Source: Eubacteriaceae bacterium CHKCI004
GTDB lineage: Bacteria > Bacillota > Clostridia > Lachnospirales > Lachnospiraceae
NCBI GenBank assembly: GCA_900016875.1
Contig: FCNR01000063.1
Span: forward strand, 248,001 to 312,000
Direction of reading: 5' to 3'
Length of the DNA: 64,000 nucleotides
Positions 1-7,544 of this stretch are shown in pieces (the stretch's first letter is position 1; each line of letters begins with the position of its first letter). The notes under the pieces were generated by a model. It ran no database searches. It saw only the letters and a list, made by a program, of their open reading frames with translations, and was not told the DNA's origin. The translations under genes were made by a program, and so were the position numbers.

Positions 1-407
1 TCGGGAACATGCATCCGCTCCATAGCTGCGACAAATTCGCTAACGGTTGTAGTGCTTACCAGATAATATCCCATAATAAATCCGGGAAGCATGTGCGTAT
101 AAATCCCAACTGCGGCTCCCAGGATAAAATTCCATGTACCAGTGAGCAGCGGCAATACCGTTAATTCCAACGCAAACAAAATAGCGTATGTAACTGCAAA
201 TCTGGCTGCGGCCACCCATTTCCTTGAAAGAAGTAAAAAAATGATGGGGCAAGCCATTAGACACGGACGGACAAAATTCATAAACCCGCCAGTGCCGCCG
301 GTAATCATAATGGTGCTGACTGTAACAGTCAAAAACAGTTTTGTCCTCGGATCGGTGGGAATAACAGCTTTGCTTTCAAATTTTAGCGTTGTAACCGCCG
401 CATCCAT
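1..407 (-). CDS. ECF transporter transmembrane (T) component, partial at window edge
   Basis: The first 135 codons of a CbiQ/EcfT-family protein read leftwards off the window edge, so the C-terminal half is not visible. EcfT is the membrane scaffold that couples two ATPase subunits to a substrate-binding S protein. The translation has a polar start, then DPRTKLF, which matches the early D-P-R-x-K motif of the family, and then several hydrophobic helices. The ATG shares one base with the TGA of the S-component gene (TGATG, 405-409), so the two are probably translationally coupled. The ATPase genes expected next lie outside the window. The substrate cannot be told from the sequence. Confidence 0.8.
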   Translation of the reverse strand, partial: MDAAVTTLKFESKAVIPTDPRTKLFLTVTVSTIMITGGTGGFMNFVRPCLMACPIIFLLLSRKWVAAARFAVTYAILFALELTVLPLLTGTWNFILGAAVGIYTHMLPGFIMGYYLVSTTTVSEFVAAMERMHVP

Positions 408-997
408 CAGGCAATCCCTGCCTTTTCAAAATGCTTCTTCAACACAGCTTTACCAAGAAGCGCCCCCAAAATGCCACCGATAAAGGTTACAACGAATAAA
501 ACAGGGAACATCCAATTTGGGGTGTAGGACATAAGCGTATCTACATATTCCTGTCCATAACTACTTACAAGCGAAGCAAAGAACTCTGTGCGGGTGAGGA
601 ACATCCGGCTCACATAACCCATGATCCAAAGGGAAAACACACCATTGGCAAGGAATGTGCATTTCCAACTTTGATATTTTCCGGCTCTTAAAATCAAATC
701 GCTTGCAATGCCAAAAATAATCCCAGCAACCAGCACCAAAATTCCGCTACCCATGATCAAATTCAGTAAGCCAAGGATAATGCCGGTCAGTGATACCATG
801 CCAAACTTCTTAACCTTTGTTAAGTACAGCATAAAGGGAATACCGCACAGGATGGGGCACACCAGTCCAAGCAACGGGATAAAGATAGGGATATATCCCA
901 GCATCATACCCGCAAAGAAAATGACAAAATAGATGGCGGTGAAAATGCCCACATTGATAAGGTCTTTTGCTTGTAGCTTTTTGCTTTTTGTTTCCAT
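407..997 (-). CDS. MptD/Trep_Strep family ECF transporter S component
   Basis: This 196-residue, very hydrophobic protein has about six predicted membrane helices after a short basic N-terminus (METKSKKLQAKDL). Length, the LINVGIFTAIYF opening and the position directly before an EcfT gene fit the MptD / Trep_Strep family of substrate-binding S components of energy-coupling factor importers. In this family the S protein captures the substrate and the ECF module drives uptake with ATP; the substrate is not known here. The ATG is preceded by GGAGG at good spacing. The gene is first in a minus-strand operon with the T component. Confidence 0.8.
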   Translation of the reverse strand: METKSKKLQAKDLINVGIFTAIYFVIFFAGMMLGYIPIFIPLLGLVCPILCGIPFMLYLTKVKKFGMVSLTGIILGLLNLIMGSGILVLVAGIIFGIASDLILRAGKYQSWKCTFLANGVFSLWIMGYVSRMFLTRTEFFASLVSSYGQEYVDTLMSYTPNWMFPVLFVVTFIGGILGALLGKAVLKKHFEKAGIA

Positions 998-1379
998 TTA
1001 CACATACCTCCAGAGAAGTTAGCAAAAACTAACCTATTGTGATTAAAAATGGCGAAGCAGAATTTCGCACAATCAGATTCTACTATAATCTAAACAGGCT
1101 ACGCCACTCTAAATAGATTGAAAATACTCCAAATGGTTTTTGATTTTCATATGTAATGTAAAAGAGCTGTAGCAACTTACAAATCATTATGATTTTTCGG
1201 GTTTATTAAAAAAACGTCTCCTGAACCGTGTTTTTCAATCCGTTATTTTTCTATAGACTTTTCCAAAAGGATAATGCCACTCGTTCTTTATTGTGGTCAG
1301 TATGGACTAATAAGTTCAGGAGAATTTCTACATAAACAAAACTCGCAGCTTAGAGTAATTAAACTCTTTCCCGCGAGTT
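998..1379 (-). other. Intergenic region upstream of the ECF transporter operon
   Basis: No gene is visible in these roughly 380 bases. They presumably hold the minus-strand promoter of the ECF operon, though no clear -35/-10 pair was found. Two small inverted repeats are present: GTTAG...CTAAC at 1018-1033, just before the S-component ribosome binding site, and the palindrome AAATCATTATGATTT at 1181-1195. Either could be a regulator site; neither is matched to a known family. Confidence 0.35.
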
Positions 1380-1380
1380 T
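1339..1380 (-). terminator. Hairpin after truncated XRE copy
   Basis: AAACTCGC (1339-1346) pairs with GCGAGTTT (1373-1380), and AGAGT/ACTCT pairs inside the loop. The same two-level design follows the full-length XRE copy at 5118-5156, with compensating base changes in the outer stem. Confidence 0.5.
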
Positions 1381-1544
1381 CATTCCTTCTTTTCTTCTGG
1401 TGGCACAAATTCCAGCAGATCACCAATCTCACAATTCAGTACAGTACATAAGCGTGCGAGAACATCTATATCCAATCGAGTGATTTTGTTCCTGCAGTAG
1501 TTGTTGCTCTGCGTTCGCTGCATCTCTGCCCGGTGGCTCAACAT
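1380..1544 (-). pseudogene. 5'-truncated second copy of the small XRE regulator
   Basis: On the minus strand this stretch encodes about 54 residues nearly identical to the C-terminal two thirds of the XRE regulator at 5157-5387: MLSHRAEMQRTQ, then CRNKITRLDIDVLARL, ending PPEEKKE. Homology stops at the methionine codon at 1542-1544. Upstream of it the sequence no longer matches, and the first helices of the HTH domain are missing. There is no ribosome binding site, so this is most likely a remnant of a duplication. The downstream hairpin is also duplicated. Confidence 0.8.
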
Positions 1545-1628
1545 ATTATCGAAAGATACAAGTCGAATATAAATTATGAAGAATAGAAAAGAAGAACAGC
1601 AGCCTGAGTTGGATCAGACTGCTGACTC

Positions 1629-2123
1629 TTATTTTTCTGCTTGTACTTCAAAACAGTATCCGACTTCCCGAACGGATCGGATGGTAAATGGAGCATTGGG
1701 AGCTGCCTGGTACAGCTTTTCCCGAAGGTTGCAGATGTGAAAGCCGATAGTGTTGCTCTCACAGCCAGAGGGAATATCTCCCCATACCTTCTCGTAGATT
1801 TGGCTGTATGTAAGCACATGTCCCTTGTTGGCCGCAAGCAATAGAAGTATCTCGTATTCCTTTGCGGTGAGCTGAATTTCTTGGCGATCACGAAAAACTT
1901 TTCGTTTGCTTGGATAGATCTCAAGACCAGGGAGGGATAGCATCGGCTCCCTGGTCAGCTCATATTTTTCTATCTCTGAATGGCTTTGCAGGATGTCGAG
2001 GATCGCCTCGAATGCTTTAGAATCTTGTTCCTGCAATTCCAGAATGATTACTCGTCCGATAATATCACCCCTATGCGTAAGTACTTTTGAAAATATTCTT
2101 GGCCTCAAATAAGCCGATCTCAT
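1629..2123 (-). CDS. Winged-helix regulator without a receiver domain
   Basis: About 164 residues. The C-terminal 100 residues form an OmpR/PhoB-type winged helix: PGLEIYPSKRKVF, LTAKEYEILLLLAANKG, then HICNLREKLYQ and the closing hairpin RSVREVGYCFEV. The N-terminal 60 residues do not contain a phosphoacceptor receiver, so this is a stand-alone DNA-binding protein rather than a classical response regulator. Such proteins are common on clostridial mobile elements. An upstream ATG at 2153 has no ribosome binding site; the ATG at 2123 (MRSAYLRP) has a weak one and is preferred. It lies downstream of the MATE gene on the same strand and may share its transcript. Confidence 0.7.
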   Translation of the reverse strand: MRSAYLRPRIFSKVLTHRGDIIGRVIILELQEQDSKAFEAILDILQSHSEIEKYELTREPMLSLPGLEIYPSKRKVFRDRQEIQLTAKEYEILLLLAANKGHVLTYSQIYEKVWGDIPSGCESNTIGFHICNLREKLYQAAPNAPFTIRSVREVGYCFEVQAEK

Positions 2124-2249
2124 ATGATTTTTGCCTAAATAAAGCAATAGCATGTTTACAGTAATACAATATGGCCCCTCTGATTTTGTGTAAATCCTTA
2201 TTTCTCAATTACTGTTGCCGAACAGTTACACTTGCCTAATGAAATTGAC

Positions 2250-3575
2250 TTAGGTTGTGTTTATCCGCTTTTTGAAAGAAATAGTTCCAGAGATGCCAGC
2301 AGCGACACTTGCCACCACATGACTGAGCAGAACCGCAGCCCAAATTCCATTTAGGCCAAAGTCCAGATAGGAAAGTAAATAGGCCAGAGGCATACGAACT
2401 ACAATGTAATAAAAGATCATTAGGAACATACTTTTTGAGGGCTTTCCCATACCGTTAAGGGAACCAAGATAGCAGTTTGTAATCGTGTTCAGAATGTACC
2501 CGATACTGACAATCAGAAAATAAGTTCCAACAATGGCTGCCACATCATCGCTATTAACAAATAGACCAGAAAGTTGCTTTGAAAATCCGACTACTAAAAC
2601 AGAAAGGATTACAAGCAGGCCACAGCCATATCCCAATGCACATTTCAGATAGTCTTTAGCTCTGTCGTATCGACTTCCGCCAACGCACTGCCCGATGATG
2701 GTAGTTAAGACCATGTTCAGCGCCATTGCCGGATAGAAAAGAATGGTTTCCAACTTTCCTGTTACCCCATAAGCCGCTATTGCTGTGACGCTATATGTGC
2801 TGACAAGTGCGGTAAGAAAAGTTGTGCTGATGGCCGGAATACTTTGTTGAATGACAGAGGGAATTGCCTTCTGAATAAGAGGCAATACTTCGCTCTTATC
2901 AAACGCAGAGATTTTGAACGCGAACAGTTTTTTCTTTTTCAGATAAATCAGCATAAACAGCAGACAGATCACCTGAGAAAGCAGGGTGGCAATCGCCGCA
3001 CCGTGAAATCCGATGAAGTGGATAAAAATAGGGTCGAGGATTGCGTTCAAAATTGTTGATACCAGCATTGCCACGGCCTGAAACATAGAATTACCAAAGC
3101 TCCGCAAAACGGCAGTGAAATAAAGATAGAGGTAGACCGCCAAATATCCAAGGATATAGATTGCCAGATAGCTGTATGCCATATCATAAGTTTCAGCCGG
3201 AGTGTTTAGAGCTTTCAAAATTCCCGGAAGAAAAGCCTCAAGCAAAATCGTCACAAGGAGGGAGAAAGCTACCGCAACGCTGAATGATGTGGCAATCAAA
3301 CTCTCTGTTTTTTTCTTATCCTTTGCGCCAATCGCCTGAGAGATCAGAATGGATACACCATTGGTTGCCCCCATTGCAACGGAAGTCAAGATCAGAATAA
3401 TAGGGGTGGAGTTTGTCAAAGCGGCATAAGCCGTTTCTCCGAGCAAATTTCCGATCCACAGACTGTCTACGAGGTTATACATCATATTGAGGAACATGGC
3501 GGCAATCATCGGGAGCGCCATCGCCATAAGGCAACGCTTTGTATTTCCGCCTATAAAGTCAATTTTGTTTGGCAT
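2250..3575 (-). CDS. MATE family efflux transporter
   Basis: This 441-residue protein has twelve predicted membrane helices and belongs to the multidrug and toxic compound extrusion family (DinF/NorM-like), which exports drugs in exchange for sodium or protons. The N-terminal LPMIAAMFLNMMYNLVDSLWIGN and the repeat of this pattern in the second half are typical. An open frame extends upstream to 3656, but GAAAGGATG sits at correct spacing before the ATG at 3575 (MPNKIDF), so that start is chosen. The gene follows tetR on the same strand and has a palindromic operator candidate (3603-3617) directly upstream, which implies control by the neighbouring TetR protein. Confidence 0.9.
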   Translation of the reverse strand: MPNKIDFIGGNTKRCLMAMALPMIAAMFLNMMYNLVDSLWIGNLLGETAYAALTNSTPIILILTSVAMGATNGVSILISQAIGAKDKKKTESLIATSFSVAVAFSLLVTILLEAFLPGILKALNTPAETYDMAYSYLAIYILGYLAVYLYLYFTAVLRSFGNSMFQAVAMLVSTILNAILDPIFIHFIGFHGAAIATLLSQVICLLFMLIYLKKKKLFAFKISAFDKSEVLPLIQKAIPSVIQQSIPAISTTFLTALVSTYSVTAIAAYGVTGKLETILFYPAMALNMVLTTIIGQCVGGSRYDRAKDYLKCALGYGCGLLVILSVLVVGFSKQLSGLFVNSDDVAAIVGTYFLIVSIGYILNTITNCYLGSLNGMGKPSKSMFLMIFYYIVVRMPLAYLLSYLDFGLNGIWAAVLLSHVVASVAAGISGTISFKKRINTT

Positions 3576-3602
3576 GATAATCATCCTTTCATCAGTAAAT
3601 GA

Positions 3603-3617
3603 ATGAATAACATTCAT
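3603..3617. promoter_or_regulatory. Operator candidate upstream of the MATE gene
   Basis: ATGAATAACATTCAT is a near-perfect palindrome (ATGAAT-AAC-ATTCAT), 28 bases before the MATE start codon. It differs at one central base from the site at 5006-5020. It is inferred to be bound by the TetR regulator at 3720-4280. Confidence 0.65.
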
Positions 3618-3660
3618 ATAGTGGTCAAAAATATCTGCCGCGTCTTGCGGCAACATCTGA

Positions 3661-3675
3661 ATGAAAACTATTCAT
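3661..3675. promoter_or_regulatory. Second, weaker operator candidate between tetR and MATE genes
   Basis: ATGAAAACTATTCAT keeps the outer half-sites ATGAA and TTCAT of the palindromes at 3603 and 5006, but with different central bases. It lies between the tetR terminator hairpin and the MATE gene. Confidence 0.4.
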
Positions 3676-3690
3676 TATTGGCCCTTGAAA

Positions 3691-3714
3691 ATCCCCCGCC
3701 CCAAAGCGGGGGAT
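3691..3714 (-). terminator. Hairpin terminator after tetR
   Basis: ATCCCCCGC (3691-3699) pairs with GCGGGGGAT (3706-3714) around a 6-base loop, with an outer TTGAAA/TTTCAA extension. Only a short T run follows on the minus strand, so termination may be partial and allow some read-through into the MATE gene. Confidence 0.6.
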
Positions 3715-3719
3715 CAGTT

Positions 3720-4280
3720 TCAAAGGTGCAGTGCAAATATAAGAAATTCACGAATTCTTTTTGACTTATCTTCTTGTGTCAAATCGTCTGCCAGCAGGAT
3801 ACCAAGCTGCCCATATACGCAGAACATCGCGGCAGCCTGCAAATCGTCAAACTGGAGCTCTCCCTGTTGTCTGGCTCGCTGCAACAATTTTTCTACAATC
3901 GGAACCAACTTCTCACACACTTTGAGAGAAAGCTGATCGTGGAATTTCTTGTTTTCTGCTCCGTGAAAAACAGAATAGTATTTTGTGTCCCGTTCTTCCA
4001 TAGTGGCAGGCATATCTTCAATGATCTGCCTCAAGGTCTTGTGATCGTCCTTTTCAGAGCCTACAAATTGCTCCACAATGACATCGGCATATTGTTCAAT
4101 CGCACTGTCAAACAGCGCCTCTTTAGACGGGAAATAGCGATAGCATAGACCTTGTGCCACACCGATTGCTTTTGCTATATCTGTAATCGAGGTTTTTTCA
4201 TATCCATTTTCCCCGAACAATTTGAGGGCAGTATCTAAAATCTCTTGCTTGCGTACTTCCGGCTCCTTTGTAACCCGCAT
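3720..4280 (-). CDS. TetR/AcrR family transcriptional regulator
   Basis: This 186-residue protein has a classical N-terminal TetR DNA-binding domain (ILDTALKLFGENGYEKTSITDIAKAIG, then GLCYRYFPSKEALF) followed by a helical ligand-binding domain that is not assigned. The start has AAAGGAGG at ideal spacing. It sits between a methyltransferase gene and a MATE exporter on the same strand, the usual setting for a drug-sensing repressor that controls its own operon. Palindromes at 3603, 3661 and 5006 and a related one over its own promoter (4326-4340) are plausible binding sites. Confidence 0.85.
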   Translation of the reverse strand: MRVTKEPEVRKQEILDTALKLFGENGYEKTSITDIAKAIGVAQGLCYRYFPSKEALFDSAIEQYADVIVEQFVGSEKDDHKTLRQIIEDMPATMEERDTKYYSVFHGAENKKFHDQLSLKVCEKLVPIVEKLLQRARQQGELQFDDLQAAAMFCVYGQLGILLADDLTQEDKSKRIREFLIFALHL

Positions 4281-4302
4281 AGTCTGAGCCTCCTTTCTTT
4301 CT

Positions 4303-4340
4303 ATGATAGCATGCCCATTCTAAAAATTCAATGAGTGAAT
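4303..4340 (-). promoter_or_regulatory. Promoter of tetR with overlapping inverted repeat
   Basis: On the minus strand, TTGAAT (4331-4326) and TATCAT (4308-4303) are separated by 17 bases, with an extended -10 TGC. The inverted repeat ATTCAATGAGTGAAT (4326-4340) overlaps the -35 element. It uses the same ATTCA/TGAAT half-sites as the operators at 3603 and 5006 in the opposite arrangement, which would permit autoregulation. Confidence 0.55.
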
Positions 4341-4345
4341 ATCAA

Positions 4346-4954
4346 TCATTTTTCGCCCATAGCAATACACGCTGTGTTACCAACCTGTTCCCATGACACA
4401 TTATGAAAATATGCTGAAAGCATGGAAACGAGTTCTGTTTCAGAGTAAATCTTTACATCCCCTTCTTTGCTATGGCGCATATATAAATTTATTATCATAC
4501 GTCCTACAAAGGGTTGCCAGCAATCTCCCATCAGGAAAGTGCCTCCCGGCTTCAATACCCGATGCACTTCCCTTAATACATCTTGCGGTGCGGGATAATG
4601 ATGAAACGAGTCGTTGCAGTACACAACATCAAAAGAGTTATCCAGGAATGGAAGCGACTCGCTGTCTCCCAAGAATAGTTGGACTTGTTCCAGGAGTTTC
4701 GACTTTGCAACAGCCAGCATTTCTTCGGATAAATCAATGCCGCATAGATCTTTGTGATTGTCTTTTTGCAGAATGAGCTTCAGCATTTCACCCGTTCCAC
4801 ACCCTAAATCCAGAGCAGACTGAAAAGGAATGTGGGATAATTTTTCCAGCAGGTAGGGATAAAGGGAGCGGGCGTGCTGGCCCTTAATATCTTTATCATA
4901 GGTGGCGGCCTGTTGGTTAAAAGATGCTTTTGAGTTTTCCTTTATGGTATTCAT
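4346..4954 (-). CDS. Class I SAM-dependent methyltransferase
   Basis: This 202-residue protein has the Rossmann-type methyltransferase fold: motif I ALDLGCGTGEML, an acidic residue at the end of strand 2 (CGIDLSEEML), then FDVVYCNDSFHHYPAP and VLKPGGTFLMGDCW. It belongs to the broad UbiE/Methyltransf_11 group; the substrate (small molecule, lipid or drug) is unknown. The ATG is preceded by AAAGGAGG. It is the promoter-proximal gene of a methyltransferase-tetR-MATE set, and a palindromic operator overlaps its -35 element, so it is probably part of the same export or detoxification response. Confidence 0.8.
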   Translation of the reverse strand: MNTIKENSKASFNQQAATYDKDIKGQHARSLYPYLLEKLSHIPFQSALDLGCGTGEMLKLILQKDNHKDLCGIDLSEEMLAVAKSKLLEQVQLFLGDSESLPFLDNSFDVVYCNDSFHHYPAPQDVLREVHRVLKPGGTFLMGDCWQPFVGRMIINLYMRHSKEGDVKIYSETELVSMLSAYFHNVSWEQVGNTACIAMGEK

Positions 4955-4978
4955 GGCTTGACCTCCTTTCCATCTATC

Positions 4979-5020
4979 AGTATAGCACTCTTTTTTGAAA
5001 TGTCAATGAATAATATTCAT
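4979..5020 (-). promoter_or_regulatory. Promoter and operator of the methyltransferase gene
   Basis: On the minus strand, TTGACA (5006-5001) and TATACT (4984-4979) are separated by 16 bases. The palindrome ATGAATAATATTCAT (5006-5020) abuts and overlaps the -35 element, the position expected for a repressor operator. The same sequence with one change is found at 3603-3617. Confidence 0.7.
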
Positions 5021-5117
5021 TCATATCGTGCGATTAGCAAAGAGTGTTCTGCTACTTGTTTATGAAATATAGAAAATTCATAGTTTATTTGAGTTTATAT
5101 GTTTGACAACGAAAAAA

Positions 5118-5156
5118 GACTCACAGAGCAGAGCAATAAACTCTTTCCTGTGAGTC
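5118..5156 (-). terminator. Terminator of the XRE gene
   Basis: GACTCACAG (5118-5126) pairs with CTGTGAGTC (5148-5156), with an inner AGAG/CTCT stem. On the minus strand it begins right after the XRE stop codon and is followed by six T residues. Confidence 0.75.
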
Positions 5157-5387
5157 TCAATCTTTCTTTTCTTCTGGTGGTACAAATTCCAGCAGATCAC
5201 CAATCTCACAATTCAATACCGTACATAGTCGAGCGAGAACATCAATATCCAATCGAGTGATCTGGTTCCTGCAGTAGTTGTTGATCTGCGTTCGCTGCAT
5301 CTCTGCCCGGTGGCTCAGCATATTTTTACTGAGGCCGGATTCTTTTAATAATTCGTCCAGTTTGATCCGAATGGTTCCATACTCCAC
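5157..5387 (-). CDS. Small XRE-family (HTH_26-type) regulator
   Basis: A 76-residue single-domain Cro/C1-type helix-turn-helix protein: IRIKLDELLKESGLSKNMLSHR, then LDIDVLARLCTVLNCEIGDLLEF, which is the usual ending of this short family. The frame is open further upstream to 5507, but GGAGGG lies eight bases before the GTG at 5387, and homology to the family begins there, so GTG is chosen. Upstream at 5465-5480 the palindrome AAGTCTTGTCAGACTT may be an operator. A truncated second copy lies at 1380-1544. Confidence 0.75.
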   Translation of the reverse strand: MEYGTIRIKLDELLKESGLSKNMLSHRAEMQRTQINNYCRNQITRLDIDVLARLCTVLNCEIGDLLEFVPPEEKKD

Positions 5388-5771
5388 TTGCCAACCCTCC
5401 TGCCTGCATAAATTTGTTGACAAGTATAGTGTACCCTTGGTAGAATAGAAAAATAAGATGTAGAAAGTCTTGTCAGACTTTTTGCACAGATAAACCAAAC
5501 AAATCAAATACGGAAACAGGTGGATACAATAAGCAAAATCACATAGCTTTCTTTATTTTGCAATTTCTTGTCAAAATTTGCGGCGGGTCTCGGCAAAAGC
5601 TAAGAGAAAGCTACTTAATTCCTAAAAATCCCCTTTTATAATACCCTCATCAAAATTGGATGAGGGGGAAACTACACCTTTCCTGTCAGTTATCCCCGTA
5701 AGGGGAGAACATGGCAAAGAGGTACATAGGAACCGGCGAACATCCGCCAGGAAATAAAAAGTGTTTACTAC

Positions 5772-5805
5772 ATACCGCAGTCCTCCAGGGGATTGCGGTA
5801 TTTTT
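5772..5805 (+). terminator. Terminator hairpin in the leader region
   Basis: ATACCGCA (5772-5779) pairs with TGCGGTAT (5794-5801), followed by a run of T. Confidence 0.65.
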
Positions 5806-5870
5806 CTATTCGACATCTTTTGCCACATTTCTGCCTTTATTCCCATCGTGTAGTTATTTTTGTTGGCGTT

Positions 5871-5900
5871 ATGCGCTCGTCTTTTGGCGAGCGCATTTTC
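5871..5900 (+). terminator. Second terminator hairpin in the leader region
   Basis: ATGCGCTCG (5871-5879) pairs with CGAGCGCAT (5888-5896), followed by TTTTC. Confidence 0.65.
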
Positions 5901-5962
5901 TATTTGTCGGAAAATGGCGATGGCTGCCGCTTGACAGGCAGCGCCGCCCTTCCTGCAGAGGG

Positions 5963-6007
5963 CCTCCGTCCGTCTGGATTTTCCCGAAAATTCAGACGAA
6001 ACGGAGG
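5963..6007 (+). promoter_or_regulatory. Hairpin that sequesters a ribosome binding site
   Basis: CCTCCGT (5963-5969) can pair with ACGGAGG (6001-6007), and GTCTG/CAGAC plus ATTTTC/GAAAAT pair inside it. ACGGAGG is the ribosome binding site for the GTG at 6016, so the fold would hide it. Confidence 0.55.
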
Positions 6008-6015
6008 ATCTACAG

Positions 6016-6063
6016 GTGAAGTATGCACCCAAAAAGGTATTTACTAAGACTTCCCATACCTGA
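6016..6063 (+). pseudogene. Start of a gene cut off by the IS element
   Basis: A GTG codon eight bases after GGAGG opens VKYAPKKVFTK..., but after nine or ten codons the frame enters the IS end (from about 6043) and stops at 6061-6063. The short N-terminus recalls small sigma-factor-like or regulatory proteins of conjugative elements, but too little remains to assign a family. Confidence 0.45.
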
Positions 6064-7520
6064 AATGGGCTTCGCTCCTTGAAAATTCAATATTTCAGCT
6101 GACAAAATAGTGATTTATGCCCCTATAGCCTCAGGATGGAGTGCGTTACGCAGATATTTCGGCAGTCTTGCTTCAAAATCAGCAGTAAAAGCTGTCAATT
6201 GCTCATCGCTGAGTTTTAAGATTTCCTGAAGGCTTGCCATCAAGGCATCCATTAGGATGCCAAGTGATCTATGGAAAGTAATGTCCGCCATTTCATCAAC
6301 TAGGAAAAAGAACAATTCGCCAAGCGTCCTCTGATCTTCATTTTGGCGCTGTTCCATTGCGAGTAACATGTATCTGGTAAACACGATAGCTACGTGAGCT
6401 GTCAGTGCATCATAGGATAAGCTGCGGCATTCTCCAATCAGATTCAGCATAGATTTGCAGGTCTTGAAGAAAACCTCAATCTGCCAGCGCTTTCCATAAA
6501 CACGGATAATCTCTTCTTCGGAAAGGGTCGTATCTGTACAGATAAAAGCAAGCCAGTCCTTGCGATTTGCTTTATTCCTTACGCAAACGATTTTCGCCGG
6601 AATAGGATTCTCTTTTCCTACCATGATGTCAACAGAAAGCAGATACTTTGATCTGCCACGGCGTTTTTTGTTCCTGGAATAGATCTCTTTGATATTCAGC
6701 TGTTCACCACAGTATGAATACTTGATGCGGCTGCTTTTCTTGAGCATAGCAATCACATCCATCCCCTTTGAATGGATGGCTGTGATCTGTGCCGGGTTGG
6801 AAAACCAGGAATCAAAAAGGACATAATCAGCCTTTAGTCCTGCACTGAGAGCAGTATCCAACAAGGCCATCATTGCTTCAGGTGCTTTTGTCTGGGCAAG
6901 CTTGCGCCTTTTTCCTGCAATGGTTCTGTTATCAAAGTTCTTTACCGGACCGATAATATTTGCTTCTTTTGCAGATGCTAACAGACAGCTGTTTACCGGG
7001 ATCAGTGTATTTCCGTCACTCCAGCTTAATGTAAGCATCCGAAACCCTTTTTTGAAATGCATATCGGTGTGGTCGAATACTTTTGATCCCAGTTCTGTTT
7101 TCTTGCAGCTGGTTCGACTAAAAAGGCTGTCATCAACAATGAACACATTTTTCCTGCTATCGTCCGTTAGACTTAAAAGAGCCAGTTCGTTGCTGCATAT
7201 ACATGCTTCTTCCGACAAAAATGTTGCTGAGCTTGTAGCGGAGCAGAGAAACAGGTGAAACACCTTTTTCTTTCATCCCATTGCATTTAGCGAGAAGCTT
7301 GCCGACATGATGCCTGGAAAAAAATCTCTGAACACAATCAATTAACTCGTTCTCATCGCAATAGTTTTGTGGTATACTGGACATGGCATAAATCTCCTTT
7401 GTATAGATGGTTTTTCGTCAATTCCATTATACCAAACGGGACAGGTTTATGCCTTTTTTATTGGCTGAAATATTGAATTTTCAAGGTTCAACACACCGTA
7501 TTGGTGTGGGAAGTTTTAGT
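6043..7520 (-). mobile_element. IS4-family insertion sequence with internally deleted transposase
   Basis: The element is bounded by 57-base imperfect inverted repeats (6043-6099 and 7464-7520) that match at about 44 positions, including 23 perfect inner bases (6077-6099 against 7464-7486) and an outer CTTCCCA block. Inside is one transposase gene on the minus strand. No clean target duplication is visible: a TATT occurs at both edges, but offset by one base. The DNA on the two sides belongs to unrelated genes, so the IS may mark a rearrangement junction. Confidence 0.8.
6115..7384 (-). pseudogene. IS4-family transposase, frameshifted by an internal deletion
   Basis: The gene starts at ATG 7384 (MSSIPQNYCDENELID) and reads to about 7172 (RTGSFK). 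The downstream part then continues in another frame from LTDDSRKNVF to the stop at 6115. The DDE catalytic elements are present in the long part: IVDDSLFSR, LFDSWFSNP and YGKRWQIEVFFKTCK (the Y-R-E-K signature of IS4). The segment expected between RTGSFK and LTDDSRK is missing, and the two parts are out of frame, so the protein is almost certainly inactive. The element's ends are intact and could still be used in trans. Confidence 0.8.
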
Positions 7521-7544
7521 TATTCATTCATGCGTTTGTCGTGA

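Larger units (their letters stand above)
5388..6015. other. Non-coding leader-like region with three stacked hairpins
   Basis: No convincing gene is seen here, although a 102-codon frame without family resemblance starts at 5711. The region contains an inverted repeat at 5465-5480, two terminator-like hairpins on the plus strand (5772-5805 and 5871-5900) and a third hairpin (5963-6007) that encloses the ribosome binding site of the truncated gene at 6016. The layout resembles attenuated leaders found ahead of regulatory genes on conjugative elements; that link is inference. Confidence 0.5.

Noticed and set aside
3816-4148. Plus-strand frames opposite tetR, the methyltransferase and the MATE gene
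   Set aside because: They are antisense shadows of genes with good start sites and recognised domains.
5711-6019. A 102-codon plus-strand frame with a fair ribosome binding site (MAKRYIGTGEHPPG...)
   Set aside because: It runs through two terminator hairpins and the RBS stem, has Trp/Arg/Pro-rich composition without family resemblance, and is better explained as a leader region. A short leader peptide at its start cannot be excluded.
6038-7524. TATT on both sides of the IS as a target duplication
   Set aside because: The repeats are out of register by one base with the inverted-repeat ends, and only four bases long in T/A-rich DNA. IS4 elements usually make longer duplications.
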